A stretch of DNA of 64,000 nucleotides from Belliella kenyensis (GCF_022549675.1 NZ_JAKZGR010000001.1:310001-374000); one strand, 5' to 3'; counted from the stretch's first letter, positions 14,381 to 25,313 are shown. Numbers and translations are program-made. Notes: generated by a model not told the origin, from the sequence alone.

Positions 14381-14541
14381 CTAAAGCTTTTGTGATTTGT
14401 ATATGATTAGAATCTGCCTTAAATGTATCACAATTCTTCCAAAATTACAATTTCCACATCAAATCAGCCAATATTTTGCACTTCAAAAAAAGAGATTTAC
14501 ATCAGTTTTTATCATTTATTTAAGCTTCCCAAACAAAGCAC

Positions 14542-14549
14542 TATATTTG
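14542..14549 (+). promoter_or_regulatory. -7 box of the tyrS promoter
   Basis: TATATTTG matches the Bacteroidota consensus TAnnTTTG and is followed by CA, as in many strong promoters of the phylum. The ATG is 30 bp downstream. No good TTTG -33 box is present. Confidence 0.5.
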
Positions 14550-14579
14550 CACTTCTAAAAATCCGAATCAAATAATCAG

Positions 14580-15875
14580 ATGAATAATTTCATAGAAGAA
14601 TTGCGCTGGAGAGGTATGCTCCAAGATATGACACCAGAGATTGAAGAACACCTTAACAAAGGTATGGCTTCAGCATATCTAGGCTTTGATCCTACGGCAG
14701 ATTCTCTACACATTGGACACTTGGTGGGTGTGATGACACTTTTACACTTTCAAAGGGCAGGTCACAAGCCTTTTGCGCTCGTAGGTGGTGCCACTGGTAT
14801 GATTGGAGATCCAAGCTTCAAATCGGCTGAAAGAAACCTCCTTGATAAGGCTACTTTAGATCACAACGTCACTAGTATCAAAAAACAACTAGGAAAGTTT
14901 TTGGATTTCAAACAAGGTGCTGAAAACAAAGCAGAGCTAGTCAATAATTATGATTGGATGTCTCAATTTTCATTTCTTGATTTTATCAGGGATGTCGGAA
15001 AGCATATCACAGTAAACTACATGATGTCTAAGGACTCTGTCAAAAGAAGACTTGAAGACGGAAATGGCCTTTCGTTTACAGAATTTACTTACCAGCTGAT
15101 TCAAGGCTATGACTTCTTCCATCTTTGGAAAAACGAGAATGTGAGCATTCAGCTTGGGGGATCCGATCAGTGGGGAAATATCGTCACTGGTACTGAAATG
15201 ATCAGAAGAATGGGAAGTGGGTCTGCTTATGCCTTGACTGTACCTTTGATCACTAAAGCTGATGGAACCAAGTTTGGAAAAACAGAAGGTGGGTCTGTCT
15301 GGTTAGATCCTGAGAAGACATCTCCTTATGCTTTCTACCAGTTTTGGCTAAATGTCTCTGATGAAGATGCCTCAAAATACATCAGGATATTCACTACCCT
15401 TGATCAAGCAACCATTGAAAGTATGGAAGTGGAACATCTGCAAGCTCCACATTTGCGAATTTTACAAAAAGAAATAGCAAAGCAAGTGACTACAATGGTG
15501 CACAGTGAAGCTGACTATGAAATGGCTTTGAAAGCTTCCGCCATCCTATTTGGAAAATCATCCACAGAAGATCTTGCTGCATTAGACGAGCGAACTTTCC
15601 TTCAAGTGTTTGAAGGTGTGCCACAAGTTGCGATCGATAGAGCTGCTTATGAAGGTACGACTTCAGTTTTGGAATTATTGGCAGAGCAATCAGGCAACGC
15701 CATTTTCCCTTCTAAGGGTGAAGCCAGAAAAATGATCCAAGGTGGTGGTGTGAGTATCAACAAAGAAAAGGTAGAAGACCCAAATGCTTCTGTTTCCGCC
15801 TCTTTGCTTCAGAACAAATTCCTATTGGTTCAAAAAGGTAAAAAGAACTATTACATCATCGAAGTTGGTGCTTAA
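14580..15875 (+). CDS. tyrS: Tyrosyl-tRNA synthetase
   Basis: 431 residues, normal length for bacterial TyrS. The class I signature HIGH is read at SLHIGHLVG (His44-His47), with the tyrosine pocket motif [10 protein letters not shown] before it. [11 protein letters not shown] and the KMSKS-equivalent KFGKTEGG (about 230-237) follow. The C-terminal S4 RNA-binding domain includes [20 protein letters not shown]. It charges tRNA-Tyr in the cytosol. It is monocistronic with its own promoter. Confidence 0.97.
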   Translation: MNNFIEELRWRGMLQDMTPEIEEHLNKGMASAYLGFDPTADSLHIGHLVGVMTLLHFQRAGHKPFALVGGATGMIGDPSFKSAERNLLDKATLDHNVTSIKKQLGKFLDFKQGAENKAELVNNYDWMSQFSFLDFIRDVGKHITVNYMMSKDSVKRRLEDGNGLSFTEFTYQLIQGYDFFHLWKNENVSIQLGGSDQWGNIVTGTEMIRRMGSGSAYALTVPLITKADGTKFGKTEGGSVWLDPEKTSPYAFYQFWLNVSDEDASKYIRIFTTLDQATIESMEVEHLQAPHLRILQKEIAKQVTTMVHSEADYEMALKASAILFGKSSTEDLAALDERTFLQVFEGVPQVAIDRAAYEGTTSVLELLAEQSGNAIFPSKGEARKMIQGGGVSINKEKVEDPNASVSASLLQNKFLLVQKGKKNYYIIEVGA

Positions 15876-15962
15876 ATTAATTCAAATCAGGATTAATTCA
15901 TTTAAAGAATCCAATGTTGATTAAATTGATACTAATTGATTCAAGATAATTGTTGATATTAT

Positions 15963-16110
15963 CCGAATAAGATTATTTGCTCTTTGCCAGTGATATCAAT
16001 GCATTGCCGAAATTGATTACTATTTGTCAATTCTGAAAAATCGGAACAGTTTATCCATGAATATCTTGTTCGCTTGGGCGGATCCAATATCAATTTACAT
16101 CTGAATCTTG
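15963..16110 (+). repeat. Dispersed intergenic repeat, copy C (diverged)
   Basis: Bases 15963-16032 align with the start of copy A (shared words TTTGCCAG, TCAAT-CATTG, GTCAAT). 16082-16100 again matches the end (CCAATATCAATTTA). Between them is extra sequence, CGCTTGGGCG and flanks, that copies A and B lack but the fragment at 43380 shares. A 68-codon minus-strand frame crosses it but is not conserved among copies. Confidence 0.55.
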
Positions 16111-16189
16111 AAAATAGCTTAAAAGATTTGGCTGCTGGTCTTTGTGTATAATTCTTTAGAGACATTAATTAGCAATTTCTTAAAAATTA

Positions 16190-16246
16190 AAAACCACATG
16201 GTTCAAAGTCTTTTTTACTTGACTTAGAACCATGTGGTTTTCTTTT
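16190..16246. terminator. Bidirectional terminator between tyrS region and tricorn-like protease
   Basis: AAAACCACATGGTTC (16190-16204) pairs perfectly with GAACCATGTGGTTTT (16227-16241) across a 22-base loop, with TCTTTT after it. A-tracts on the left and T-tracts on the right suit termination from either side. It lies 35 bp after the stop of the minus-strand protease gene. Confidence 0.8.
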
Positions 16247-16280
16247 GAACAACATTCAAAAACCCCTCTTTTTCTTGGAT

Positions 16281-19200
16281 TTAAATGTCTTTCAGCAATT
16301 CTTCGACAGCTTTTTCTAGCTGTTGGTCAACGCCTTGATCTATTTTCCCAGGCATGTTTTTCACTTGGAATTGTGGGGCTGTTTCGTTGTTTTCCATCCA
16401 CTCACCAGCTTTATTTTTAGCTGAAATTGGTACCACACCCCATCTAGTACCATCTGGCAATGCTTCCCATCCAGCAAAGGAGCAAGTACCTGGAGTAGGC
16501 ATACCTACAGTTTTCCCAATTTTCAAATCTGTATATCCGCAAGCAAAGCAATGTCCATCTGAATAGTTTGCTTCATTGAACATGGCTAAAGTTGGTTTGG
16601 TCCATCTGAAAGTAGGTTCATAGCCTACCTCTCTGTCTTCCGTGGCATAAGTGATGAATTTTTCTCCTGTGAAAAACATAGCCAAATCAGCAACCAAGTC
16701 ACCTCCACCATTGAACCTGGTATCTACGATGATACCTTCTTTATCGTGAAACTTACCCATCATCTCTTCATAGATATTTCTATATGGGCCATCCGACATA
16801 CCTGGAATATGAACATATCCGAGCTTCCCATCAGAAAGCTTCTCTACCTCTTCTTGGTTCTTCTTTACCCATCTCGTATAAAGCAACCTGTTTTCTTCTC
16901 CAAGGGTGATAGGCTTTACCGTGATTTGTTGACGTGAGTTTGACTTAGGGTCAAGCACCGTCAGAAGTGTAAACTTATCCGCTTTTCTGTTGAAATACTG
17001 TGCTACATCCTTGTCTTCAGCGATGGTCACGCCATCGATGCTTTCGATGATCATACCAGGCTTGACAGACAAAGAAGACTTATCCAATGGCGAGCCCTTG
17101 ATGATTTCTGCAATCTTGATACCTATTCCTGCATGCTCATAATCCATAAAAATACCCAAAGCTGCTGTCGCATCGGCTTGTGGTACAGTCCTACTGTATC
17201 TGGCTCCAGCATGAGATACGTTCAACTCACCAATCATCTCGGACAGCATTTCGGCAAACTCATATCCATTACCAATATGTGGCAAGTATTTTTTATAAGA
17301 CTCGGCTAACTCATCCCATTCTACACCATGCATATCAGGTGTATAAAACACACCCTTGGTCCTTATATTGACATGATCAAAAAGATGCGCTCTCTCTGCT
17401 TCTGTGTCCATGTCCATTTCTCCTTGAATCTTGACTGCTTCTCTCTTGGTTCCATTACTTGTGATCTTTGATATGCTTCCACCACTAAGTAGGTATAGGT
17501 TTTTCATCTCCTTATCCCATTCCAAACTACCCCCAGTTGCATCGAGCTTGAGTTCCATCTTTGTTTCTTTAGTTCTAAGATCAGTGCTCCAAAGGTTCAT
17601 TCCCTTTTCAAACCTAGCAAGGTAATAAAGCTTCTCACCGTCTTTGTCCAACACCGCATCACCCAAAGAAGAAGAATGAATCGTAAGCTTGGCTTTGCGC
17701 AACTCAATATCTTCAAGCTCAATTTTTATATCTTCTACTTTCTTATCATCCTTCTTTTCGTCCTTTTTATCATCCTTCTTATCGTCACCTTTTGCAGCTT
17801 TTTCGATTTCCTTCATCAAGTCGAAGTCTTCTTTGCTCAAATTGAACTTTTCATAAGCCTCTTTGGTGAAAAACATGGTAAAGACATCATATTGAGCACC
17901 GCCACTTGTTGCAAAGCCTTTAAGACCATCTCTATCTGAGAACCAAAGCATTTGCTTTCCACCATTGACCCATCTAGGTTTTCTATCTCCATATCCAGAT
18001 TTGGTCAGGTTTTCCATAGGCAATTTGCCAGAAGCATCTAGTAAAACCACTTCACCGTTTGCCATAGTCGGGCTATAGGAAGCCAATAGCCATTTGCTGT
18101 CAGGACTCCAAGTGAAGTACTGATCCCCATCTCTCATGTGCATCAGCTGCTCTGGTCCCATCAATGTGACAGCAGATTTAGTAGAAAGGTCCATTACCTT
18201 TAAGTTTCTTCTCGCTTCCACGTAAGCTAACTTTTTACCATCTGGGGATATAACTGGAAGATAGTTATCATGCTCATTTTCAACGAGTGGTCTCTCCTCA
18301 ATTAAAGTACTTGCATAAAAGAAAGGCTCTTCTTTTTCTCTTGCTTTTTTGGCTTGATAGATTGTCCATTTGCCATTTCTTTCACTTGCATAGACTATGG
18401 ATTTTCCATCTGGAGCAAACTGAACAAATTGTTCTTGTTCTGGTGAATTGGTGATTCTTTTGGTCAGGCCACCTTCCACGGAGGTCACGAATACTTCACC
18501 TCTAGCGATGAATGCGATCTCTTTTCCATCAGGAGAAATGGACATTTCTCTTACTCCACCGCTGATATTGATAAAGCTGTCTGGATTTTGAATCGCTTGG
18601 GTTTTGATACTAACCTCTAGTTTTTTTGGTGACTCTCCATCCTTCATAGTATAGAGCTCCCCATCATATGAAAAGGACATCAATCCCTCATCCGAAATAC
18701 TTAAGAATCTTACTGGAAAGTCTTTGAAATCTGTCAATGCAGTTTTTTGAGATGGATTGGCAAGGTCCATTTTGAACACGTTGAATGAACCTTTCTCTTC
18801 GGATAGGTAATAGATTGATTTTTCATCTGGAGAAAAAACTGGATTCCTATCCTCACCACCAAAAGTAGTCAGCATGCTATGAGATTTTTTCTCAGAATCA
18901 TACATCCAAATATCTCTTGTGATAGCTGATTGATGTTTTTTTCTCCACTCATTTTCACCACCTTTTTTGTCATGATAGACCATCTTACCACCATTTTTGC
19001 TCACTTGTACGTATTCAGCAGGTATAGTCCATAACTGATCTACTCTCCCACCCTTTACAGGAACTTGATAAAGCTCAGGTTGTGAACCTGTTGGATACTG
19101 TCTATGATTAGCTGCATCTTGTCTTGATCCGCCAAAGATCACACCTTTATTGTCTGATGAAAAAGCATAAGGAAACTCATCATTTGAATGATAAGTAAGT

Positions 19201-19511
19201 CTTTGTGCAGCACCTCCATCTGCTGACATTACAAACACATCAAAGTTCCCGTACCTATCAGAGGCGAAGGCAATCTGCTGTCCATCTATGCTCCATACGG
19301 GCATGAAATCATGCGCTTCATGAAATGTCAGCTGAATAGCTTTCCCTCCTGAAGAAGGAATGGTATACAAATCCCCTTTGTAGGTGAAAGCTATTTGCTT
19401 ACCATCTGGAGAAATGGAAGGATACCTAAGCCAATTTGGGGCATCTTGGGCAGATAGACTACCAAATACCCCACAAAGCATAAGTGAAAAACAAATTTTA
19501 ATTATTCTCAT
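16281..19511 (-). CDS. Tricorn-like S41 peptidase with WD40-type propeller repeats
   Basis: About 1076 residues from ATG 19511; a longer frame to 19547 would place 12 polar residues before the signal peptide (IIKICFSLMLCGVFG, cleaved near SAQ). Two propeller regions of PD40-type repeats come first (YPSISPDGKQIAFTYKGDLY, PVWSIDGQQIAFASDRYG and similar, to about residue 560). A Lys/Asp low-complexity linker near 585-605, a PDZ domain (GIGIKIAEIIKGSPL) and the S41 protease domain (DTRFNGGGDLVADLA, then TCSFAGWEALPDG, which probably holds the nucleophilic Ser) follow. It is exported and expected to degrade peptides in the periplasm. A terminator follows. Confidence 0.9.
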   Translation of the reverse strand: MRIIKICFSLMLCGVFGSLSAQDAPNWLRYPSISPDGKQIAFTYKGDLYTIPSSGGKAIQLTFHEAHDFMPVWSIDGQQIAFASDRYGNFDVFVMSADGGAAQRLTYHSNDEFPYAFSSDNKGVIFGGSRQDAANHRQYPTGSQPELYQVPVKGGRVDQLWTIPAEYVQVSKNGGKMVYHDKKGGENEWRKKHQSAITRDIWMYDSEKKSHSMLTTFGGEDRNPVFSPDEKSIYYLSEEKGSFNVFKMDLANPSQKTALTDFKDFPVRFLSISDEGLMSFSYDGELYTMKDGESPKKLEVSIKTQAIQNPDSFINISGGVREMSISPDGKEIAFIARGEVFVTSVEGGLTKRITNSPEQEQFVQFAPDGKSIVYASERNGKWTIYQAKKAREKEEPFFYASTLIEERPLVENEHDNYLPVISPDGKKLAYVEARRNLKVMDLSTKSAVTLMGPEQLMHMRDGDQYFTWSPDSKWLLASYSPTMANGEVVLLDASGKLPMENLTKSGYGDRKPRWVNGGKQMLWFSDRDGLKGFATSGGAQYDVFTMFFTKEAYEKFNLSKEDFDLMKEIEKAAKGDDKKDDKKDEKKDDKKVEDIKIELEDIELRKAKLTIHSSSLGDAVLDKDGEKLYYLARFEKGMNLWSTDLRTKETKMELKLDATGGSLEWDKEMKNLYLLSGGSISKITSNGTKREAVKIQGEMDMDTEAERAHLFDHVNIRTKGVFYTPDMHGVEWDELAESYKKYLPHIGNGYEFAEMLSEMIGELNVSHAGARYSRTVPQADATAALGIFMDYEHAGIGIKIAEIIKGSPLDKSSLSVKPGMIIESIDGVTIAEDKDVAQYFNRKADKFTLLTVLDPKSNSRQQITVKPITLGEENRLLYTRWVKKNQEEVEKLSDGKLGYVHIPGMSDGPYRNIYEEMMGKFHDKEGIIVDTRFNGGGDLVADLAMFFTGEKFITYATEDREVGYEPTFRWTKPTLAMFNEANYSDGHCFACGYTDLKIGKTVGMPTPGTCSFAGWEALPDGTRWGVVPISAKNKAGEWMENNETAPQFQVKNMPGKIDQGVDQQLEKAVEELLKDI

Positions 19512-19588
19512 ATATTTAGGTTTTATTTTTTGCTTAAAATTAAACATTTTGAATAAGCCGCAGCTTGAAATTACACTAGTGGGATTTA

Positions 19589-21322
19589 TCAGAATGCTGG
19601 TGGAACTTCAAAGACCATTCTTGCTTCGGAATTGGGATGTGTAAATGCCAGATAAGCTGCATGTAGGCAAAGTCTATCAGCTTTTCTTCCATACAAATCG
19701 TCTCCAACTATGGGTATGCCCAGTCCTGAATCGTGTGCTGCATGTACGCGAAGCTGGTGTGTTCGACCTGTAATTGGATAGAATACCACACGCGTTTTAC
19801 CATTTTTCCTATCTATAACTTCATACTTTGTCTCTGCAGGCTTCCCGTATTCAAAGCATACTACTTGCCTAGGTCGATTATCCAAATCCACTCTCAATGG
19901 TAAATTAATCACTCCTGAATCTTGTTTAAGCTCTCCTTCTAGCAAGGCTATGTATTTTTTCACTACTGTTCGCTTGATAAATTGAGCTTGGAGCTGTCGG
20001 TGTGCTTTTTTTGTTTTCGCTACGAGGATGATCCCAGAAGTACTCTGATCTAGTCTATGCACCAATACTGCATCAGGATGAATGTCGCTGATACGCTTTT
20101 GTACAGAATCGACGACGTTTTTACCAGGCACAGACAGAAATTCTGCGGGTTTATCTATCAGTATCAATACTTCATCTTCATATATTACTCTGAACTCTTT
20201 TCCTTCGGCAGGATTTGAGAGCATAGGATTATCATCTACGTCTATTCCCTGAAGCATATGTCCAAGTATAGGCTCACATTTACTTCTACAAGCTGGATAA
20301 AATTCTCCATGCTTCCTGATTTCAGATTTGGGAGATCTTCCCCACCAAAACTCCGCCATGGCAATTGGTGTCAGTTGATGGGCATAAGCATAGTGGAGCA
20401 ATTTAGGAGCAGCACATTCACCAGCAGCAGCAGGAATAGGCAAATCAAGCTCCTTTAGAAAAATCTGTTTCAAACTTTTCAATTCACCTTTACCATTCAA
20501 AAATTGGTATTCATCAAAAAGCCTATCTTGAAGTTTTTGAGATCTCTCTTTTCTTTCTGATTTTAAGGATGAAAGCTTCTGCTCAAATGGGTATATAGCT
20601 GATTTGAGTCTTTCAATTTCAGTAGCTAATTCAAGCTCAAGCTTACGTTGGAAATACTGCATCTTCAAACTTTCTTCACGCTGACTTTCCATTAAAATCT
20701 CGTATTGAACATCATTCAACTCTTGTACTTTTTGAGTTCGTATGGCTTTTCTTATCTTTTGAGCAGCTTTGACTTTGGCACGACCAGCTGCTATTTTTTG
20801 TGAAGCAATTTTCTGAAATTCCTCAAGCTTTTCTTTTTTATTGAGGAAATCTACATCATTTTCCAATGATTCGATGCTGCTATTCAAATCATTCAAAACT
20901 GCCTCTTCTTTCTTGAAAAAACCATCAGAAGCAAGCATGTCAAATACAGGAGGTACAAAATAGCTATGATGATTGCTATCCGCAAGCTTACCTGAAAATG
21001 CCGCAATGAATCCTAACACTCCTTCACTGTTTTTGACAACTAACACTCCAAACATTTTACCAATAGCCAAACGCTCATCATCCTGATCAAGTCCAAAGTT
21101 ATGCTTCCAATCTTTTTGAATTGAGAGGTATTCTTTGAGTTTTTGGGCTGCTAATAATGAAATGACTGAAGGTTGGTAATAGAATGGGAAATTAAACTTT
21201 TCAGGTAGTTGTAGAGTTTGAATTTCCTGATCAAAAGGAATGAACTTCTTCAAATTTGGGAGTTTTGATTTCCGCAAATGTAAAAATGATTTATCGTTTA
21301 TCGAAATTTTAAGATCGATCAT
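19589..21322 (-). CDS. RluA-family pseudouridine synthase with long N-terminal coiled-coil extension
   Basis: 577 residues from ATG 21322; extension to 21439 would add a hydrophobic stretch and overlap the start of the divergent gene. The N-terminal about 340 residues hold a coiled coil (about 160-290, rich in Glu/Lys/Gln). The C-terminal catalytic domain shows VIYEDEVLILIDKPAEFLSVPG, LVHRLDQSTSGIILVAK with the catalytic Asp, KYIALLEG and PITGRTHQLRVHAAH. The family isomerises uridines in rRNA or tRNA. The long N-terminal extension is a known Bacteroidota and gamma-proteobacterial variant; the target site is not predictable. Confidence 0.85.
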   Translation of the reverse strand: MIDLKISINDKSFLHLRKSKLPNLKKFIPFDQEIQTLQLPEKFNFPFYYQPSVISLLAAQKLKEYLSIQKDWKHNFGLDQDDERLAIGKMFGVLVVKNSEGVLGFIAAFSGKLADSNHHSYFVPPVFDMLASDGFFKKEEAVLNDLNSSIESLENDVDFLNKKEKLEEFQKIASQKIAAGRAKVKAAQKIRKAIRTQKVQELNDVQYEILMESQREESLKMQYFQRKLELELATEIERLKSAIYPFEQKLSSLKSERKERSQKLQDRLFDEYQFLNGKGELKSLKQIFLKELDLPIPAAAGECAAPKLLHYAYAHQLTPIAMAEFWWGRSPKSEIRKHGEFYPACRSKCEPILGHMLQGIDVDDNPMLSNPAEGKEFRVIYEDEVLILIDKPAEFLSVPGKNVVDSVQKRISDIHPDAVLVHRLDQSTSGIILVAKTKKAHRQLQAQFIKRTVVKKYIALLEGELKQDSGVINLPLRVDLDNRPRQVVCFEYGKPAETKYEVIDRKNGKTRVVFYPITGRTHQLRVHAAHDSGLGIPIVGDDLYGRKADRLCLHAAYLAFTHPNSEARMVFEVPPAF

Positions 21323-21430
21323 CCAAAGTGCAAAGTAGGCAAAAATGAATGGCAAAATATACTTTGAATTTTCCTTAATATAACCTAGGATCAAAAAAAT
21401 AGTATAATCAAAGACTAACCAAACAATCAT

Positions 21431-23719
21431 ATGATACAATCTGAATTAACCACCCAGAATCCCAAAATTTATATTTTTCTACCACTTTACTATACACTGT
21501 GGGCTGATAGTGTTCTGACACCATTGGAGATTGAAGAGATGAAATCGCTGATCTCCAGACAAAAATGGATCAATCCGCTAGAAAAAAATATGCTCATAGA
21601 GCATCTTAATCCAGCTTTGCCACCTAAACCAAAGTTGCTCAAGTCTTGGAAGAAAGAGATAAAAAACCTTGACATTTCCGCTGACAGTGGCTTGACCTCT
21701 ATCGGTCTCAAACTGGTAGAGAAGTATGATCGTGATGCAAAATTTTCGGAAAGTGAAATTGAAGATTTTCACCGTACAGAACTTGCCTTGGGATTGCTAG
21801 GAAAAGAAGCTGGATATGCCTTCAGAACAGGACATGAGACTATCACAGCAAAACATAAAGCAAATAGTACTTTTGACATTACTGAAATGATTTCTCTTCT
21901 CGACGGGGATCAGCAAAAGGTCATACAAAAAGTAAAAAAGATAATCTCCGATCCAAGTTTTGCTTATCGGGAATATGAAAGCTTGAGTGATCAAAGAGAG
22001 CAAGTGCTCACATGGTGCAAGGTTTTGTCAGAGCATGGGCTCGGTGCTTGGGCATTCCCGAAATTTGCAGGTGGAAAAGATGATATGAAAGGATATTTCA
22101 CCATCATGGAAACACTTTCCTATCATGACCTAAGTTTAGTGATAAAATTTGGAGTACAATTTGGACTTTGGGGAATGAGTGTGTTTTTCTTAGGTACAGA
22201 TAAGCACCATAAAAAGTACCTCAAGGACATAGGAAGCTTGGATCTTCCAGGCTGCTTTGCGATGACAGAAACTGGGCATGGTTCGAATGTACGAGGCTTG
22301 GAGACCACAGCTACCTACGACCACAATTCTAGCACTTTTACAATCCATACTCCAAATCCTGAAGCGAGAAAAGAATATATAGGAAATGCCGCTGTTCATG
22401 GTCAGATGGCTACCGTATTTGCAAAACTCATCATTGATGGAGAAGATTTTGGAGTGAATGCTTTCATAGTACCTTTAAGAGATCAAGAAGGAAACCTTGT
22501 CAAGGGTGTACAGATAGAAGATTGCGGTAGAAAAATGGGTCTCAATGGCGTCGATAATGGCGTGATCTATTTTGACAATGTCGTGATTCCAAAAGAACAA
22601 ATGCTTGATAGATTCTCTTCAGTCAATGATGAGGGGGAGTTTGAAAGTGAAATAAGTTCTGATAATAGAAGATTCTTCACCATGCTGGGGACACTTGTCG
22701 GAGGAAGAATTGGAATTCCTAGGTCTGCTCTATCCGCTGCCAAAACTGGACTTACAATTGCCATTAGACATGGAGAAAAAAGAAAGCAATTCGGGCCAGA
22801 AGGTGGAGCTGAGGTTCCTATTTTGAATTACAGAATGCACCAAAGAAGGCTAATGCCACCATTGGCGGCTAGCTACGCACTCCATTTTGGATTGAGGTAT
22901 TTGACCAAAAGATTCTTGGAAAGAACTGAGGAGGAAGCCCAGGAGATAGAAGCTTTAGCAGCAGGTATGAAGGCGTATACCACATGGTTTACCACAGCGA
23001 CACTGCAAGAGTGCAGAGAGGCTTGTGGTGGTAAGGGCTATCTTTCGGAAAATAGAATTGATGCCCTCAAAAACGATACAGATGTATACACCACTTTCGA
23101 AGGGGATAATGTAGTTCTGATGCAATTGGTGGCTAAAAATAGGTTAACTGAGTTCAGGCAGGAGTTTGGTGATATGAACATGTTTACCATATTCAATTAC
23201 GTGGTCAACCAAGCAAAAACAAGTATAGCTGAAAAAAATCCATTAATCATTAGAAGTACCGAACAGGCTCATTTATTGGATATGGATTTTCACCTAAGTG
23301 CATTCAAGTACAGGGAAAGAGCTATTTTGGCAAGTGCTGCGCAACGAATTAAGAGACATATCGACGAGGGAATGGACTCTTTCGATGCTTTCAATGTGGT
23401 TCAGCATCACCTTTTGAATGTGGGTCAAGCTTATATAGAGAGAATAATTCTCGAGGAATTTCAAAAGGAAATCATTGTCACATCAAACTATGGTGTCAAA
23501 ACAGCACTCACTCAGCTTTGTCAATTGTTTGCATTGCATACAATCGAGAAAAATCGAGGTTGGTATCTAGAGCAAGGGTATATGGAGGGCGTCAAAACCA
23601 AAGCAATTCGGAAGGAAGTAAATCAGCTTTGTTGGGAAATTAGAAAGAATGCATTGGCTTTGACCGCCGCGTTTGATATTCCGGAGTCTTGCATAGCTGC
23701 TCCAATAGCAAAAATTTAA
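21431..23719 (+). CDS. Acyl-CoA dehydrogenase / acyl-CoA oxidase-like flavoprotein
   Basis: 762 residues, longer than ordinary acyl-CoA dehydrogenases (about 380) and close to peroxisomal acyl-CoA oxidases. An N-terminal helical extension (1-150) precedes the core. The FAD/substrate loop is CFAMTETGHGSNVRGLETTATYD, GVDNGVIYFDNVVIPKEQML follows, GEKRKQFGPEG marks the second dehydrogenase domain, and CREACGGKGYLSENRI with YTTFEGDNVVL carries the catalytic glutamate region. A C-terminal oxidase-like domain (about 570-760) follows. It should catalyse the first step of fatty acid beta-oxidation. It is divergent from the pseudouridine synthase with 108 bp between starts. Confidence 0.88.
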   Translation: MIQSELTTQNPKIYIFLPLYYTLWADSVLTPLEIEEMKSLISRQKWINPLEKNMLIEHLNPALPPKPKLLKSWKKEIKNLDISADSGLTSIGLKLVEKYDRDAKFSESEIEDFHRTELALGLLGKEAGYAFRTGHETITAKHKANSTFDITEMISLLDGDQQKVIQKVKKIISDPSFAYREYESLSDQREQVLTWCKVLSEHGLGAWAFPKFAGGKDDMKGYFTIMETLSYHDLSLVIKFGVQFGLWGMSVFFLGTDKHHKKYLKDIGSLDLPGCFAMTETGHGSNVRGLETTATYDHNSSTFTIHTPNPEARKEYIGNAAVHGQMATVFAKLIIDGEDFGVNAFIVPLRDQEGNLVKGVQIEDCGRKMGLNGVDNGVIYFDNVVIPKEQMLDRFSSVNDEGEFESEISSDNRRFFTMLGTLVGGRIGIPRSALSAAKTGLTIAIRHGEKRKQFGPEGGAEVPILNYRMHQRRLMPPLAASYALHFGLRYLTKRFLERTEEEAQEIEALAAGMKAYTTWFTTATLQECREACGGKGYLSENRIDALKNDTDVYTTFEGDNVVLMQLVAKNRLTEFRQEFGDMNMFTIFNYVVNQAKTSIAEKNPLIIRSTEQAHLLDMDFHLSAFKYRERAILASAAQRIKRHIDEGMDSFDAFNVVQHHLLNVGQAYIERIILEEFQKEIIVTSNYGVKTALTQLCQLFALHTIEKNRGWYLEQGYMEGVKTKAIRKEVNQLCWEIRKNALALTAAFDIPESCIAAPIAKI

Positions 23720-23927
23720 AAATTTCATATCTATGTCATTTAGTCTTGACCTGCGGGGTTTTCTATCAAAAAGTGTATGATCGAAATGAATGCCTATCCC
23801 CTATACATAGCCCAAACAATACAGGTATTATCTTCTTGATTAAAAGACATAACATTTCATTGATTAATAGTTTAGGAGAAATTAGAAAAATAATTGATAC
23901 ATTCGATTTCTAATTTCTCTTATTTCT

Positions 23928-25313
23928 ATGAAAACTAACCTAAAATTAATCCTGCTCCTAGCTGTATTCTGCCTAACTGCGAACTTCAGTGTACACTCGC
24001 AAGGAATCTATACCGCTCGTGGGTATTGGGAAGAGTCAAATAAACCAACCTATAAGCAAATCAAGCATAAACAAACCGTGGGAGACACGCTTGACGCAGA
24101 AGAACTTGATTACTTAAATGATTTTGAGCTTTTTCTATTCAATTACTACAATAAAATGTCTACCGAAGAGCAGAATCTTTATCAGAAAATGAAGGAGCAA
24201 TGGGACAGAGAAAGTAGTAAAGTTACAACTTCAATTAACTTGGTACGAGAACCAAATGACTTTGAATGGAGACTTAGAGAGCGATTTGTTAGTATAGGAT
24301 ATGGAGTCTACTACGGTAGTACAATGTTATCTATATTTCCAATAGAAAGTGCTGGAGCAGCTGGAATCCCATTTATCACTGGAGGTATGTGGGCTCTAGG
24401 TCCGCTGATCAATCCCAAGAAATTTGAAGGAATCGATAGGTCGGTAATCAGAGCAAATAATTCTGGTAGGCTATTGGGATTAATTTTTGGTGCTTCTCTA
24501 GGCCTAATGGTTGGTGGAAACAATGGAGACCAAGTAAGAACCACATTCATTGGCTCTACCATAGGCAGTATAGGGCTAGGAGAATATGCCTTTCAATTAC
24601 AAAAAAAGCGGAGGTATTCTGAGGGACACATTGAAATCATGCGACACCATGGGCTGCTAGGTAGCTATGTGGGGCTATCTACAATAGCAGCAGGAAATGG
24701 TGAACAAGCTTGGGTTTATGGCTTAGGCTCACTACTTGGTGGAGGAGCTGGTCTGTACGCTGGAAACATAGCTTCTAGAAATTATCCTTATACCAAAGGT
24801 GATGGCAGGTATGCTACCAACATGAGCAATGTAAGTGTGGGATTGGGTTTCGCAATTGCAAATGAAATAGCTTTTAATGGATCTGAAGGAAGTGGTTTGG
24901 CTCTTATTCCTGCTGGCTTTGGGATCATTGGAACATATTTGGGCCAACGAAAAACACAAGGAGTAAACTTAAGTGCAAAGCAAGGTAGTACCATAAATTA
25001 TGCTTCCACAGGAGCGGCATTTGTAGGTGTGGGTATTGCTGCACTAGCGGAAAGCGAGTCTGCAACGGTCTACCTAGCACTTGGATCAGGCTTTGCGCTA
25101 ATCACTCAAGAGTTTCTTTTTCATAAATACAAAAATGAAAATTTGAGTCTTAAAGGGAATTTAGGAAAGGCCGAAAAAAATAACATAAAGTATAGCCTAG
25201 ATTTCAATCCTGAGAATTACTTTTTGAATCAGCAGTTACAAGCTAAGGCCAATAACTTTAGCAATTATTCTCAATTATCAAATCCAGTTGTGAATTTAAA
25301 TTTTAAATTTTGA
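23928..25313 (+). CDS. Exported glycine-rich envelope protein, function unknown
   Basis: 461 residues with a signal peptide (LILLLAVFCLTANFS, cleaved near HSQG). The first 100 residues are hydrophilic and helical (YKQIKHKQTVGDTLDAEELD, YYNKMSTEEQNLYQKMKEQ). From about 125 to 405 there are repeated hydrophobic, glycine-rich stretches (GLIFGASLGLMVGGNNG, GSTIGSIGLGEYAF, GLGSLLGGGAGLYAG, GFGIIGTYLGQR). These could be membrane hairpins or an outer membrane-associated fold. No known domain was recognised. The terminator at 25356 ends its transcript. Confidence 0.65.
   Translation: MKTNLKLILLLAVFCLTANFSVHSQGIYTARGYWEESNKPTYKQIKHKQTVGDTLDAEELDYLNDFELFLFNYYNKMSTEEQNLYQKMKEQWDRESSKVTTSINLVREPNDFEWRLRERFVSIGYGVYYGSTMLSIFPIESAGAAGIPFITGGMWALGPLINPKKFEGIDRSVIRANNSGRLLGLIFGASLGLMVGGNNGDQVRTTFIGSTIGSIGLGEYAFQLQKKRRYSEGHIEIMRHHGLLGSYVGLSTIAAGNGEQAWVYGLGSLLGGGAGLYAGNIASRNYPYTKGDGRYATNMSNVSVGLGFAIANEIAFNGSEGSGLALIPAGFGIIGTYLGQRKTQGVNLSAKQGSTINYASTGAAFVGVGIAALAESESATVYLALGSGFALITQEFLFHKYKNENLSLKGNLGKAEKNNIKYSLDFNPENYFLNQQLQAKANNFSNYSQLSNPVVNLNFKF

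Noticed and set aside
15959-16165. 68-codon minus-strand frame between tyrS and the tricorn-like gene
   Set aside because: It lies in repeat copy C; the frame is broken in copies A and B and the amino acid sequence is not conserved.
23689-23913. 74-codon frame before the glycine-rich envelope gene
   Set aside because: It starts inside the acyl-CoA oxidase gene in another frame, and its composition does not resemble a protein.
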